Assembly (NCBI GenBank): GCA_034437755.1
Contig: DAOTTV010000130.1
Coordinates: forward strand, 1 to 64,000
Reading direction: 5' to 3'
DNA length: 64,000 nucleotides
DNA from: JAUZRW01 sp034437755
Lineage (GTDB): Bacteria > Chloroflexota > Anaerolineae > Aggregatilineales > Phototrophicaceae
The stretch's first letter is position 1. Each line of letters opens with the position of its first letter. Made by a program: the position numbers and the translations under genes. Below are positions 43,149-51,782 of this stretch, one piece after another. The notes under the pieces were generated by a model, which was given only the letters and a program-made list of their open reading frames with translations, was not told the DNA's origin and did no database searches.

Positions 43149-45809
43149 ATGGCACAATCCACGACAGCAAAAGCGGTTGATCAAGAAATGCCGAAGTATT
43201 ACAGCTTCGCCGATGAAATGGAGATTTATGAGTGGTGGGAGCGCAACGGTTGGTTTAAGCCAGAAGTCGCCGCCGAGGATGCAGAGTCCTTCGTGGTGCC
43301 GATGCCCCCGCCGAACGTCACCGGCGCGTTACATCTAGGGCATGCGCTTTTCAGTTCGCTAGAGGATTTGATGACGCGCTACGAACGGATGCGCGGTAAG
43401 GCGGCGTTGTGGCTTCCCGGTACCGATCATGCCGGTATCGCCACCCAATTACAGGTCGAAAAGATGTTACGTGACGAGGGCACATCCCGTCACGACATCG
43501 GACGCGAAGAATTTTTGAATCGCACATGGCAATGGAAAGACGAGAAGGGCGGGCGCATCCAGCAGCAATTGCGCCGTCTGGGGGCGAGTTGTGATTGGTC
43601 GCGTGAGCGTTTCACGCTGGATGAAGGCTTGTCATACGCTGTACAAGAAGTGTTCGTGACGCTCTGGGAGCAGGGCTTGATCTATCGTGGCCCGCGACTG
43701 GTGAACTGGTCGCCGGGCTTACAAACTGCCGTCAGCGATCTAGAGGTGGAAACCGCCGAAGAAACGGTGTCGTTGTATTACTTCCAATATCCGGTGAAGG
43801 GGGGCGGGCATCTGCCAGTAGCAACGACGCGCCCCGAGACTATCCTCGGTGATACAGCTGTTGCCGTGAATCCCGATGATGAACGTTATCAGGATTACAT
43901 CGGCAAAACGGCAATCGTGCCGATTCTGGGGCGTGAGATACCGATTATTGCGGATGAATACGTCGATATGGAATTCGGGACGGGTGCGCTCAAAATCACG
44001 CCCGCGCATGACTTCAACGATTTTGAAATTGGCGAAAAGCTCGGTCTCAATCTCATCAATATCATGAACAAAGACGCGACACTTAACGCGAATGCGGGCA
44101 AATATGCCGGTATGGATCGCTTCGACGCCCGTCAGCAACTGTGGGCAGATATGGAAGCCGAGGGCTTGACGATCAAGAAAGAGCCGTACACGACACGCCT
44201 CCCACGCAGTCAACGCGGGGGCGAAGTGGTGGAACCGCTGGTGAGTACGCAATGGTTCGTCAAGATGGATGCTATCGCCGAGAAAGCGCTCAACGCTGTG
44301 CGTAACGGCGAGATACAGATCGTGCCAGAACGCTTCACCAAAGTGTATTATCACTGGTTGGAGAATATTCAGGACTGGTGCATCAGTCGCCAGCTATGGT
44401 GGGGGCATCGGATTCCGGCGTGGTATCGTGCGAAGGATGGCGACCCGCAGGGCGAAATTTACGTGGGGCGCACGCCGCCAGCAGGTGATGGTTGGACGGC
44501 AGAAGAAGACGTGCTGGATACGTGGTTTAGCAGTGGCTTGTGGCCCTTCAGCACTGTTGGTTGGCCTGATGAAGATACAGCGGACTTCCAGCGTTATTAT
44601 CCGGCGGATGTCCTCGAAACCGGACATGATATTCTCTTCTTCTGGGTAGCGCGCATGATTATGATGGGCTTATGGTTCACGGATAAGCCACCATTTCATA
44701 CGGTGTATCTGCACGGCTTGGTGCGCGATAAAGACGGCAAGAAATTCAGCAAGACGCTGGGTAATGTAATTGATCCGCTCGATCTGGTCGAAGAATTTGG
44801 CACCGATCCTCTGCGTTTCACGCTGATTACCAGCGGCACGCCCGGCAATGATGTCAATCTCGATGTCGAGAAAGTCGCCTATAACGCGACCTTCATCAAC
44901 AAAATCTGGAATATCACCAAGCTGGTGAATATGAATCTCGATGGTGAACTCGAGCTAGGCTTGCCGGTTGCCGATCAGTTGGATTTACCGTCGCGCTGGA
45001 TTTTGAGTCGCCTGCACCGCCTGATCGCTAGCGTGCAAAACTTGTTCGATCATCATCAGTATGGCGAAGCTGGTAAGCAACTCTTAGCCTTCATGTGGGA
45101 AGAATTTGCGCCCTACTACCTAGAGATTGCCAAGCATCCGCTATATAACGGTACTGACGACGAAAAGACGACAACGCGCCGCGTGATGGTTTATGTGCTG
45201 GATCACTGCTTACGCCTCTTGCATCCTTTCATGCCCTTTATGACAGAAGAAGCGTGGAAATACATCCCGCACGCTGGCGAGGCTTTAATCATTGCCGATT
45301 GGCCACAGGCTGACCCGCATTACATCAGCGATGATGTGGAAGCGAAGATGACCGTACTCAATGAGATGGTGCGTAAAATCCGCGAGACACGTAACGAATA
45401 CCGCGTTGACCCGAGCAAGCGTATCACGGCGATTATCGCCCCCGGTAGCCAGCGCGAGACCGTCGCTAACTATGGTTATGTGTTTGCGCGCTTGTGTAAC
45501 GTCCACGATGTAGCTGTGCTCGCCGATGATGCACCAGCACCGGACGATAGTGCATCGGCGGTGGTCGGTGATGTGACAGTTTATCTGCCGCTAGAAGGTA
45601 TGTTGGATGTTGAGAAGGAGTGCGAACGTCTGCGTAAAGAGCGCGAGACAACTGCCGCCGACATCCAGAAGACAGAGCGCCAGCTAGCTAATGAGAACTT
45701 TGTCAACAAAGCGCCGGAAGCCGTCGTCCAGCGTGAGCGCGATAATCTGGCTGAATTACAGGCGAAAGCCCAGCGTATCGAAGAATTGCTACAATCTCTC
45801 TGTGGCTGA
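43149..45809 (+). CDS. valS: valyl-tRNA synthetase
   Basis: ValS charges tRNA-Val. The 886-residue protein has HIGH-type PPPNVTGALHLGHAL near residue 53, ASCDWSRERFTLDE, the editing domain with TTRPETILGDTAVAVNP and the KMSKS-type KFSKTLGN. It also has the anticodon-binding region and a C-terminal coiled coil (from about 815). The length is typical. GAGGAG precedes the ATG. The valine T-box upstream confirms its amino acid. Confidence 0.97.
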   Translation: MAQSTTAKAVDQEMPKYYSFADEMEIYEWWERNGWFKPEVAAEDAESFVVPMPPPNVTGALHLGHALFSSLEDLMTRYERMRGKAALWLPGTDHAGIATQLQVEKMLRDEGTSRHDIGREEFLNRTWQWKDEKGGRIQQQLRRLGASCDWSRERFTLDEGLSYAVQEVFVTLWEQGLIYRGPRLVNWSPGLQTAVSDLEVETAEETVSLYYFQYPVKGGGHLPVATTRPETILGDTAVAVNPDDERYQDYIGKTAIVPILGREIPIIADEYVDMEFGTGALKITPAHDFNDFEIGEKLGLNLINIMNKDATLNANAGKYAGMDRFDARQQLWADMEAEGLTIKKEPYTTRLPRSQRGGEVVEPLVSTQWFVKMDAIAEKALNAVRNGEIQIVPERFTKVYYHWLENIQDWCISRQLWWGHRIPAWYRAKDGDPQGEIYVGRTPPAGDGWTAEEDVLDTWFSSGLWPFSTVGWPDEDTADFQRYYPADVLETGHDILFFWVARMIMMGLWFTDKPPFHTVYLHGLVRDKDGKKFSKTLGNVIDPLDLVEEFGTDPLRFTLITSGTPGNDVNLDVEKVAYNATFINKIWNITKLVNMNLDGELELGLPVADQLDLPSRWILSRLHRLIASVQNLFDHHQYGEAGKQLLAFMWEEFAPYYLEIAKHPLYNGTDDEKTTTRRVMVYVLDHCLRLLHPFMPFMTEEAWKYIPHAGEALIIADWPQADPHYISDDVEAKMTVLNEMVRKIRETRNEYRVDPSKRITAIIAPGSQRETVANYGYVFARLCNVHDVAVLADDAPAPDDSASAVVGDVTVYLPLEGMLDVEKECERLRKERETTAADIQKTERQLANENFVNKAPEAVVQRERDNLAELQAKAQRIEELLQSLCG

Positions 45810-45812
45810 AAT

Positions 45813-45900
45813 TAGCGCGGGGGCGTAGTGTTGGACACTGCACCCCCACCTGGGCAACGCGAGTGCTTGCGAGGCGCTCGCCCCCTAATTAGGGGTCGTC
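45813..45900. repeat. intergenic hairpin cluster, copy C
   Basis: The gap between valS and the convergent small gene carries three palindromes: GGGGGcgtAGTGT-tgg-ACACTgcaCCCCC, GCGAGTG...CGCTCGC and CCCTAATTAGGG. The first resembles the G-run/CGT/C-run hairpins of the blocks at 10655 and 27735, each followed by CAC. It probably also ends transcription, although no long T run follows. Confidence 0.55.
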
Positions 45901-46128
45901 TGGCTTGGGCTTCTCCCGATGTAAGAGAAATAACTTGCGTCCGGCACGTTGGGCGGCTTTGCGCACGGCGGGATCATCGTCATTATCGTAAACTTCTTTC
46001 AGCGCGTCGATCGCCTCGGTTGCCTCCAACAATAGCAACTCCTCGATCGATTGTAACCGTACTTCAGCCCGCTTATCGCGCAGGCGGGCGATGTGATATT
46101 CTATAATTCGCTGAGACACAACTGACAC
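45889..46128 (-). CDS. small HEAT-repeat-like protein
   Basis: The 79-residue all-helical protein has a HEAT-like pattern (RLRDKRAEVRLQSIEELLLL, DPAVRKAAQRAG). The start is GTG with AAAAGG upstream. HEAT repeats mediate protein contacts; the partner is unknown. It stands alone. Confidence 0.7.
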   Translation of the reverse strand: MSVVSQRIIEYHIARLRDKRAEVRLQSIEELLLLEATEAIDALKEVYDNDDDPAVRKAAQRAGRKLFLLHREKPKPDDP

Positions 46129-46297
46129 CTTTTCACCAATTACGTAACTAAGCCTAATTCCATTATATGCGTATTTTGTGCAAAGGATCTACACAGGAAT
46201 GCCAATTCAATTAAGATTAGTCCTGACTGCTCATAGTGTCATGTCACAAGCGTTGTTATAATCGTGTTTGTGATGACCAAAACGGAAGGGAATCCCC

Positions 46298-47284
46298 TTG
46301 ATTGATAGTGCGATTGTTCTGGCGGTGAGCGCGCCCGCCCACCAAAGCCAATTGACCGAGCAACGTCCGAGCGCCATTTTGCCCGCGCTGGGTAAACCGA
46401 TGGTGGTACGTGTGATGGAGCGCCTGTATCGGGCAGGTATCCGGCGCTATGTCGTTGTAGTCGGGATGAACGAAGGATCGGTCGCGTCTTATCTCAACAA
46501 GCAGTGGATGACGGATGCGAATATTGAACTTGAATTGCAATCACGCGAGTCGCTGGCGACCGTGCTCAAGCGGGTGGCGCAACGCCTAGACTCGCCCTTT
46601 ATGATCGCGAGTTACAACAGCTTCACCTATGATCGCTTTGTCGATACCTTGATTCGCCATCATGACGATCACCCCGACGATTTAGTGGTCACTGGCGCAC
46701 ACCTCACGCTATCGCCGAGTGCGAATAACTACTATGCCGAAACTGAGGATCATGAGAGCAATACCATCGTCAGCATCCGCGCTGAAAAGCCTACCGATAT
46801 GCAAAAAGGCTACGTTCTCGCGGATTATATGATTTGTGGCTATCATTTCTTAGATTACCTGCGGCAAGTCGACGAGAAGGCGAGCGCGCCGACTTATGGA
46901 CGCAATGCGCTGGATTTGGCAAAAGTCTACGCTGATAGCGCGGATGCACAGTTGACGCTGGCGGAAACATCGTGGATTCTGCGGGTCGAGAGCGACCGCG
47001 ATTTGCTGACGTTGAATAAGCGCATTCTCGAAGACTCGAACGACTCGCACATTCTCAGCGAATTACCGTATACGGTGAAGATTATCCCGCCGGTGCGTAT
47101 TGATCCACAGGTGAGCGTCGGGCAGGGGGCGGTGATCGGGCCGCATGTCTACGTCGAGCGGGGCAGTAGTATCGGTTACAATGCCAAAGTCAAGAATGCG
47201 ATTGTACTCGCGCGGAGCAGTGTGCCATCGGATGTCGAGGTCGATACGGCGATCGTCACCAGCAAAGGAATCATCAACGTTTAG
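46298..47284 (+). CDS. nucleotidyltransferase-like protein with left-handed beta-helix tail, probably inactive
   Basis: The 328-residue protein follows the sugar-phosphate nucleotidyltransferase layout. It has IVLAVSAP at the start, LGKPMVVRVMERLYRAGIRRYVVVVG, an acceptor-domain body, and hexapeptide-like turns near the end (VSVGQGAVIGPHVYVERGSSIGYNAKVKNAIVL). The NTP-binding G-x-G-T-R loop is replaced by SAPAHQSQ and the following Lys is absent, so catalysis is doubtful. The start is TTG with AAGGGA 8 nt upstream. Confidence 0.7.
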   Translation: MIDSAIVLAVSAPAHQSQLTEQRPSAILPALGKPMVVRVMERLYRAGIRRYVVVVGMNEGSVASYLNKQWMTDANIELELQSRESLATVLKRVAQRLDSPFMIASYNSFTYDRFVDTLIRHHDDHPDDLVVTGAHLTLSPSANNYYAETEDHESNTIVSIRAEKPTDMQKGYVLADYMICGYHFLDYLRQVDEKASAPTYGRNALDLAKVYADSADAQLTLAETSWILRVESDRDLLTLNKRILEDSNDSHILSELPYTVKIIPPVRIDPQVSVGQGAVIGPHVYVERGSSIGYNAKVKNAIVLARSSVPSDVEVDTAIVTSKGIINV

Positions 47285-47305
47285 CCGATGCGCTGTGCCT
47301 TGCCC

Positions 47306-47334
47306 ATGACGGATGCGCGTGTGTGGTTTATAAT
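47306..47334 (+). promoter_or_regulatory. predicted promoter of the LysM gene pair
   Basis: ATGACG and a consensus TATAAT with a 17-bp spacer, 39 bp before the TTG start. Confidence 0.5.
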
Positions 47335-47372
47335 ACTCGCGTTATTGTCCGTACAGATAGGGGCTTAGTGCG

Positions 47373-48746
47373 TTGTCTGAGTCGTTCAAAATCTGCCCGA
47401 TTTGCGAGACACCCAATCATCATACTGCGACCGTTTGCACGACTTGTGGCACGGATTTATCCGTTGTTGGCGCACAATCGCGCCGCCAGCTTGCGCGTGA
47501 TAATGCGCGCCAACAACCGGATGATTACGACTTTCGCTATGGTGAGACAGACCTGCTCGAAGGCTCTGTGGGCAACGCCGCGCGCCTCTTCACGGTCGTT
47601 GGCACAACCTTCATAATTGCACTTATACTCGGTGGGTTGGGGGTAGCGTTTTTATTGGGATACTTCGAGCCGGCGACAGACACCGGCGCGCCCGCTGATG
47701 CTGTGACCGCAACCGCTAGCCCGACGCTCAATCTTGTGCCGGTGACGCTCGGGCCGCCGACCGCTACGCCGACCTTCACGCCATCGCCGACGTTTACACC
47801 CAGCGTCACGCCCACACGCGGCCCGTGTACGATTCAGATTCAAACGGGTGGTACGCTCATTGGGGCTGTGATGAACTGTGGGCATCGCTCAATGGATGTG
47901 ATGCCGACCGTACTCGCCTTGAACAATATGTCGGATGCGGCGCAGGTGCAAGTTGGGCAAGTGCTGGAGATTCCGTGGCCGACGAGTACGCCTGATCCTT
48001 TCGCCACTGAGCCCGAACAATCGAACGCGGACGACGCTGTAGACCTTGCCGCCGCCGATACAGACACGGGTGAGAACGACGCGCCCGCCCTCAATGAAGA
48101 GATTGATGCCTTCGCGCCGACTGTCACGCCGACGTTGCCGGCGGGTATCCAATGGCATCAGGTGCAATCACAGGAAAATATTATCTCGATCGCGGTTGTT
48201 TATAACGCCGATGTCAAAACTTTATCTGAACTCAACCGTGAGATCGATTTTGCCCGTTGTGACTTCGGTGAAACTTTTGGCGGGCCGGAATGTATTGTCC
48301 AGCTATTTCAAGGGCAGATGTTGCGCGTGCCTGCCCCTACACCCACGCCGACCTTCACGCCATCGCCCGACCCGAACGCAACCGCTACGCCCACACCGAC
48401 CGCGACGTACAATGTGCCGAGCGTCTATAGCCCGACTGATCGTGAGTTTTTCTACCGTGATGAACTCGTTACCCTGCGCTGGATTCCATCGGCAACGTTG
48501 AACGCTGACGAAGCCTACCGCATTGACGTGCTGGATATGACAACCGGCGCGAGTTACGTGGGCTTCACGCAGGATATTGCCTTCACGATACCGCTGGATT
48601 GGCAGGGGACACAAGCGCCACGCCACGACTATCAGTGGCAAGTTGGGATTGTCGATCAAGCGATACCTGACGATGTGCGCTATCAAACTGCCGCGCAAAT
48701 CTTCGTGTGGGAAGGAACCGCCCAACCAGAAAGTGCCGATGACTGA
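47373..48746 (+). CDS. zinc-ribbon, transmembrane, double-LysM protein
   Basis: The 457-residue protein has an N-terminal zinc ribbon (Cys8, Cys11, Cys22, Cys25) in the cytoplasm and one transmembrane helix (about 73-97). Outside are a Thr/Pro linker, a LysM-like domain (about 155-205), an acidic linker, a second LysM (about 262-318) and an Ig-like C-terminal domain (about 345-450, VTLRWIPSATLNADEAYRIDV). LysM binds peptidoglycan or chitin-like glycans. The second LysM carries an insert CDFGETFGGPEC. The start is TTG. Its stop overlaps the next ATG (TGATG). Confidence 0.85.
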   Translation: MSESFKICPICETPNHHTATVCTTCGTDLSVVGAQSRRQLARDNARQQPDDYDFRYGETDLLEGSVGNAARLFTVVGTTFIIALILGGLGVAFLLGYFEPATDTGAPADAVTATASPTLNLVPVTLGPPTATPTFTPSPTFTPSVTPTRGPCTIQIQTGGTLIGAVMNCGHRSMDVMPTVLALNNMSDAAQVQVGQVLEIPWPTSTPDPFATEPEQSNADDAVDLAAADTDTGENDAPALNEEIDAFAPTVTPTLPAGIQWHQVQSQENIISIAVVYNADVKTLSELNREIDFARCDFGETFGGPECIVQLFQGQMLRVPAPTPTPTFTPSPDPNATATPTPTATYNVPSVYSPTDREFFYRDELVTLRWIPSATLNADEAYRIDVLDMTTGASYVGFTQDIAFTIPLDWQGTQAPRHDYQWQVGIVDQAIPDDVRYQTAAQIFVWEGTAQPESADD

Positions 48747-49879
48747 TGCCCCGATTACGAGAACTATCCCTGCTGTTGCTACTGCTGAGCATATTAACCG
48801 CCTGTAATCTGAACGCGCCACCGCCTGAACTAGAACTGGACGCATCGCCCGCGCTTCGTCTGAGCGATACGCCGACACAAAGCGTGAGTCGCACGCCGTC
48901 GCCGATGGTCTTGCCATCGCCGAGCGCGACGCGCCCGCAGGTCGTCGATGTGCCGATACTGATTGCTTCGCCGCTACCGACCGAACCGGACGCGATGCCG
49001 ACCGTGCTTGTCACGCCGACGGAAACCCCCGGCCCTTACGTGCATATCGTGCAATCCGGCGAGACGCTAGGCTACATCATGCAGTTGCAACCGTGGGGCT
49101 ATCCTGCTTTTGATGAAGATGTGATCAACGCTATTCTACAGGCGAACGGCATCGCTAGCCCCGATAGTATCAGCGTCGGGCAGGAACTCTTGATTCCGCG
49201 CCGCACGCCGACCCCGATACCCGAAGGCTTGGAATTGACGCAGGCGGCGGCGGCTGAACGGGGCGAGACGATCATCGGCGATCAAGCCTTTGTGCAGGGG
49301 CAAGAATTCGGCGAGCATGTGGTCGAAGAGGGCGAGACGCTGGTCGGCATCATGGAAACGTATAATACGACGCTGGAAGTCCTGAGCCAGCAAAACCCGA
49401 ACTTGAACTGGCTGGGGTGCGATTTCACCAATCCGAGCGGGGGCGAACGCTGTAACCCGACGATCTTCCTCGGTCAGCCGATCCGTGTGCCCTTGCCGAC
49501 ACGCACACCCGTACCGACGAACACGCCATCCGGCAACGAAACCGCCACCCCGACCCCGACTTACCCGCCGGCGCGTACCTTCTTCCCGCCGAACGGCGTG
49601 ATCGCTTCGGGCATGGTCGAACTGAGGTGGGTGAGTGTTGGGGTACTCAAAGCTGATGAAGCCTATCTGGTCGAGGTGGTCAACCGCACGACTAACGAGA
49701 CAGTCGCCTACGCCACGACTGATACCGCTTATACCCTACCGACGAGTCTGATCCCGGATGATGGTACTGAACACACCATTGAGTGGCGCGTGACCGTCGG
49801 GCGACGAGGGACAGACGGCACCTATCAGCCGATCGGGGGGCAGGCGGCGTTCCGTACCTTCATCTGGCGCAGTCGCTAG
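48746..49879 (+). CDS. double-LysM lipoprotein, paralogue of the preceding gene
   Basis: The 377-residue protein has a lipoprotein signal (LTAC, Cys20). It then has a Thr/Pro linker, LysM at about 92-146 (VHIVQSGETLGYIMQ), a second LysM at about 188-248 with the insert CDFTNPSGGERC, and an Ig-like C-terminal domain (VELRWVSVGVLKADEAYLVEV). Its outer part parallels the upstream protein domain for domain, so the two probably arose by duplication and differ in anchor. They are translationally coupled. A peptidoglycan-linked envelope role is inferred. Confidence 0.85.
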   Translation: MPRLRELSLLLLLLSILTACNLNAPPPELELDASPALRLSDTPTQSVSRTPSPMVLPSPSATRPQVVDVPILIASPLPTEPDAMPTVLVTPTETPGPYVHIVQSGETLGYIMQLQPWGYPAFDEDVINAILQANGIASPDSISVGQELLIPRRTPTPIPEGLELTQAAAAERGETIIGDQAFVQGQEFGEHVVEEGETLVGIMETYNTTLEVLSQQNPNLNWLGCDFTNPSGGERCNPTIFLGQPIRVPLPTRTPVPTNTPSGNETATPTPTYPPARTFFPPNGVIASGMVELRWVSVGVLKADEAYLVEVVNRTTNETVAYATTDTAYTLPTSLIPDDGTEHTIEWRVTVGRRGTDGTYQPIGGQAAFRTFIWRSR

Positions 49880-51658
49880 CTAGGTGCGGCTGTTACGCCC
49901 GAATTCGCGGGCCAGGTCTTCGGCGCTCATGTGGATCAGCGTGGCGACTCCTGTTGGGCTAGTGAGGGGGTCGGGGCATCGTTCCAGCTTGCGGATGAGT
50001 CCGCGCATATCATCGGTGTTGAGAATTTGTCCGGCTTTTGTCGCGCCACGCTCAGCAATCCGCATCAAGAGATCATCAATCAGCGTCGATGATGCCGCGC
50101 GTAATGTGTCGAGCAGGCTATAGATCATATCTGTGGGATCGCCGGCTTGTAGGATCGTCGGCACGGCGCGTATCTGATAAGTATTCGTGCCGAATAGCTC
50201 CAGCTGGAAGCCGACTTGATCGAGCGTGTCGAGATGGTCATCGATCACGCGGGCATCTTGCGCGCTGACATCAATCGTCTGTGATTCTAATTGGCGACTG
50301 GGGATGCGCGTTTGCTGGGCATGTAAGTCTTTCAACTCTTGATACAGCACCCGCATATGCGCCGCGTGTTGATCGATGAGGTACATCCCTGCCGGCCCTT
50401 CGCTGACGATATACGCTGCGCCAATCTGCCCGACGATGCGTAACGGTGGGAGCGTGCGTGGTTTGTCCGGTCGTCCCATACCTTCGGGAATCGCGGTCGG
50501 GTCGTCGGTGCGCCGGTCGTTCGCTTCTTGTTCGGCACGCTCATCTAATGCGAGCGACATATCCATCTGCCGTTCTTTGTCGTAGGGATGCGCCCAACCA
50601 CTCTGATCCTGTGCTTGCTGATACGTGCCATAGCTGGTCTGGCGACTCGCCTGGGCGTAGCCCAGTATCGCCTGGCGCACGGTGCGCTGAACGGCGGTGA
50701 AGATTACGTTCGTATTCTGGAAGCGGACTTCGGATTTTGTCGGGTGGACGTTGACATCGACAAAATCGGTCGGCACGGTGATCATTGTCACTGCGAAGGG
50801 GTGTCGCCCCTTGTCGATCAATGTGTGATAGGCTTGCGTGATGGCGTAGGTCAGGTTGCGATCTTGTACGGCGCGTCCGTTAACGAAGGTGATGATGCGC
50901 GTGCGATCCTTGCGATGTAAATTAGGCGTTGAGACGAAGCCCGTCACGTCGATCATGCCGCCCGTCTCGCGGATGCGCTCGTTGCCCGCGATTTCGATCA
51001 TCTCTTTAAAGTGATCTAGCCCTAGCACTTTGACCACCACATCGCCTAGTTGACCTGATCCTGATGACCGGAAAATCTCGCGTCCGTCTTGTACTAGCAC
51101 GAAGCGCACTGCCGGATACGCCATCGCATAATTCGTGATGATCGTCTGGATATGACGCTTCTCGGTCGTCTCTGATTTCAAGAATTTGAGCCGCGCGGGC
51201 GTGTTGAAGAACAAGTTCTCGATTGTAATCACGGTGCCTGCTGGCGCGCCGATCGGCTTCTGCTGGACGATGATGCCCCCTTCGACGCGGGCTTGTGTGC
51301 CGATGTCCTCATCGCGGTGGCGGGTGACCAGTGTCAGTTGGCTGACGGCGGCAATACTCGCCAGTGCCTCACCCCGAAAGCCCAGCGTGTTGATGAATTG
51401 CAAATCGTCAGCGTTACGGAGCTTGCTAGTTGCATGACGGGTGAGTGCTAGCTCAACTTCATTTGCTGGGATGCCAGCGCCATCATCGCTAATGCGAATG
51501 CGCCGCCGCCCGCCCTCGGCAATATCAATATGAATGTGGGTCGCCTGTGCATCGAGCGCATTCTCGAGCAACTCTTTGACGACCGATGCCGGCCGTTCGA
51601 CCACTTCGCCCGCCGCAATCTTCGAGATGACATCATCCGGTAAACGTTGTATAGCCAT
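49880..51658 (-). CDS. mutL: DNA mismatch repair protein MutL
   Basis: MutL links mismatch recognition by MutS to strand removal. The 592-residue protein has the GHKL ATPase motifs AGEVVERPASVVKELLENALDA, DDGAGI, GFRGEALASIAAVS and APAGT. The C-terminal domain begins about 400. The endonuclease motif DQHA-x2-E-x4-E reads DQHAAHMRVLYQ, with both Glu missing, and the CPHGRP motif reads CPDPLTSP. It abuts the LysM lipoprotein stop with no gap. Confidence 0.95.
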   Translation of the reverse strand: MAIQRLPDDVISKIAAGEVVERPASVVKELLENALDAQATHIHIDIAEGGRRRIRISDDGAGIPANEVELALTRHATSKLRNADDLQFINTLGFRGEALASIAAVSQLTLVTRHRDEDIGTQARVEGGIIVQQKPIGAPAGTVITIENLFFNTPARLKFLKSETTEKRHIQTIITNYAMAYPAVRFVLVQDGREIFRSSGSGQLGDVVVKVLGLDHFKEMIEIAGNERIRETGGMIDVTGFVSTPNLHRKDRTRIITFVNGRAVQDRNLTYAITQAYHTLIDKGRHPFAVTMITVPTDFVDVNVHPTKSEVRFQNTNVIFTAVQRTVRQAILGYAQASRQTSYGTYQQAQDQSGWAHPYDKERQMDMSLALDERAEQEANDRRTDDPTAIPEGMGRPDKPRTLPPLRIVGQIGAAYIVSEGPAGMYLIDQHAAHMRVLYQELKDLHAQQTRIPSRQLESQTIDVSAQDARVIDDHLDTLDQVGFQLELFGTNTYQIRAVPTILQAGDPTDMIYSLLDTLRAASSTLIDDLLMRIAERGATKAGQILNTDDMRGLIRKLERCPDPLTSPTGVATLIHMSAEDLAREFGRNSRT

Positions 51659-51717
51659 AAATGTAAAACCAATGTGAGAATTTTTGTTCGTTGCGTCCAG
51701 TGTATCATAATCAATAA

Positions 51718-51740
51718 CGCCCCGTACAGTGTACGAGGCG
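51718..51740 (-). terminator. hairpin after the GAF histidine kinase gene
   Basis: CGCCTCGTAC-ACT-GTACGGGGCG is a 10-bp stem with one T-G pair, followed on the minus strand by TTATTGATT. It lies 43 bp after the kinase stop and 60 bp before mutL. Confidence 0.6.
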
Positions 51741-51782
51741 CAGGCGCATCATCCGCGATGAAACGGTGCTACTATGTGTGCG

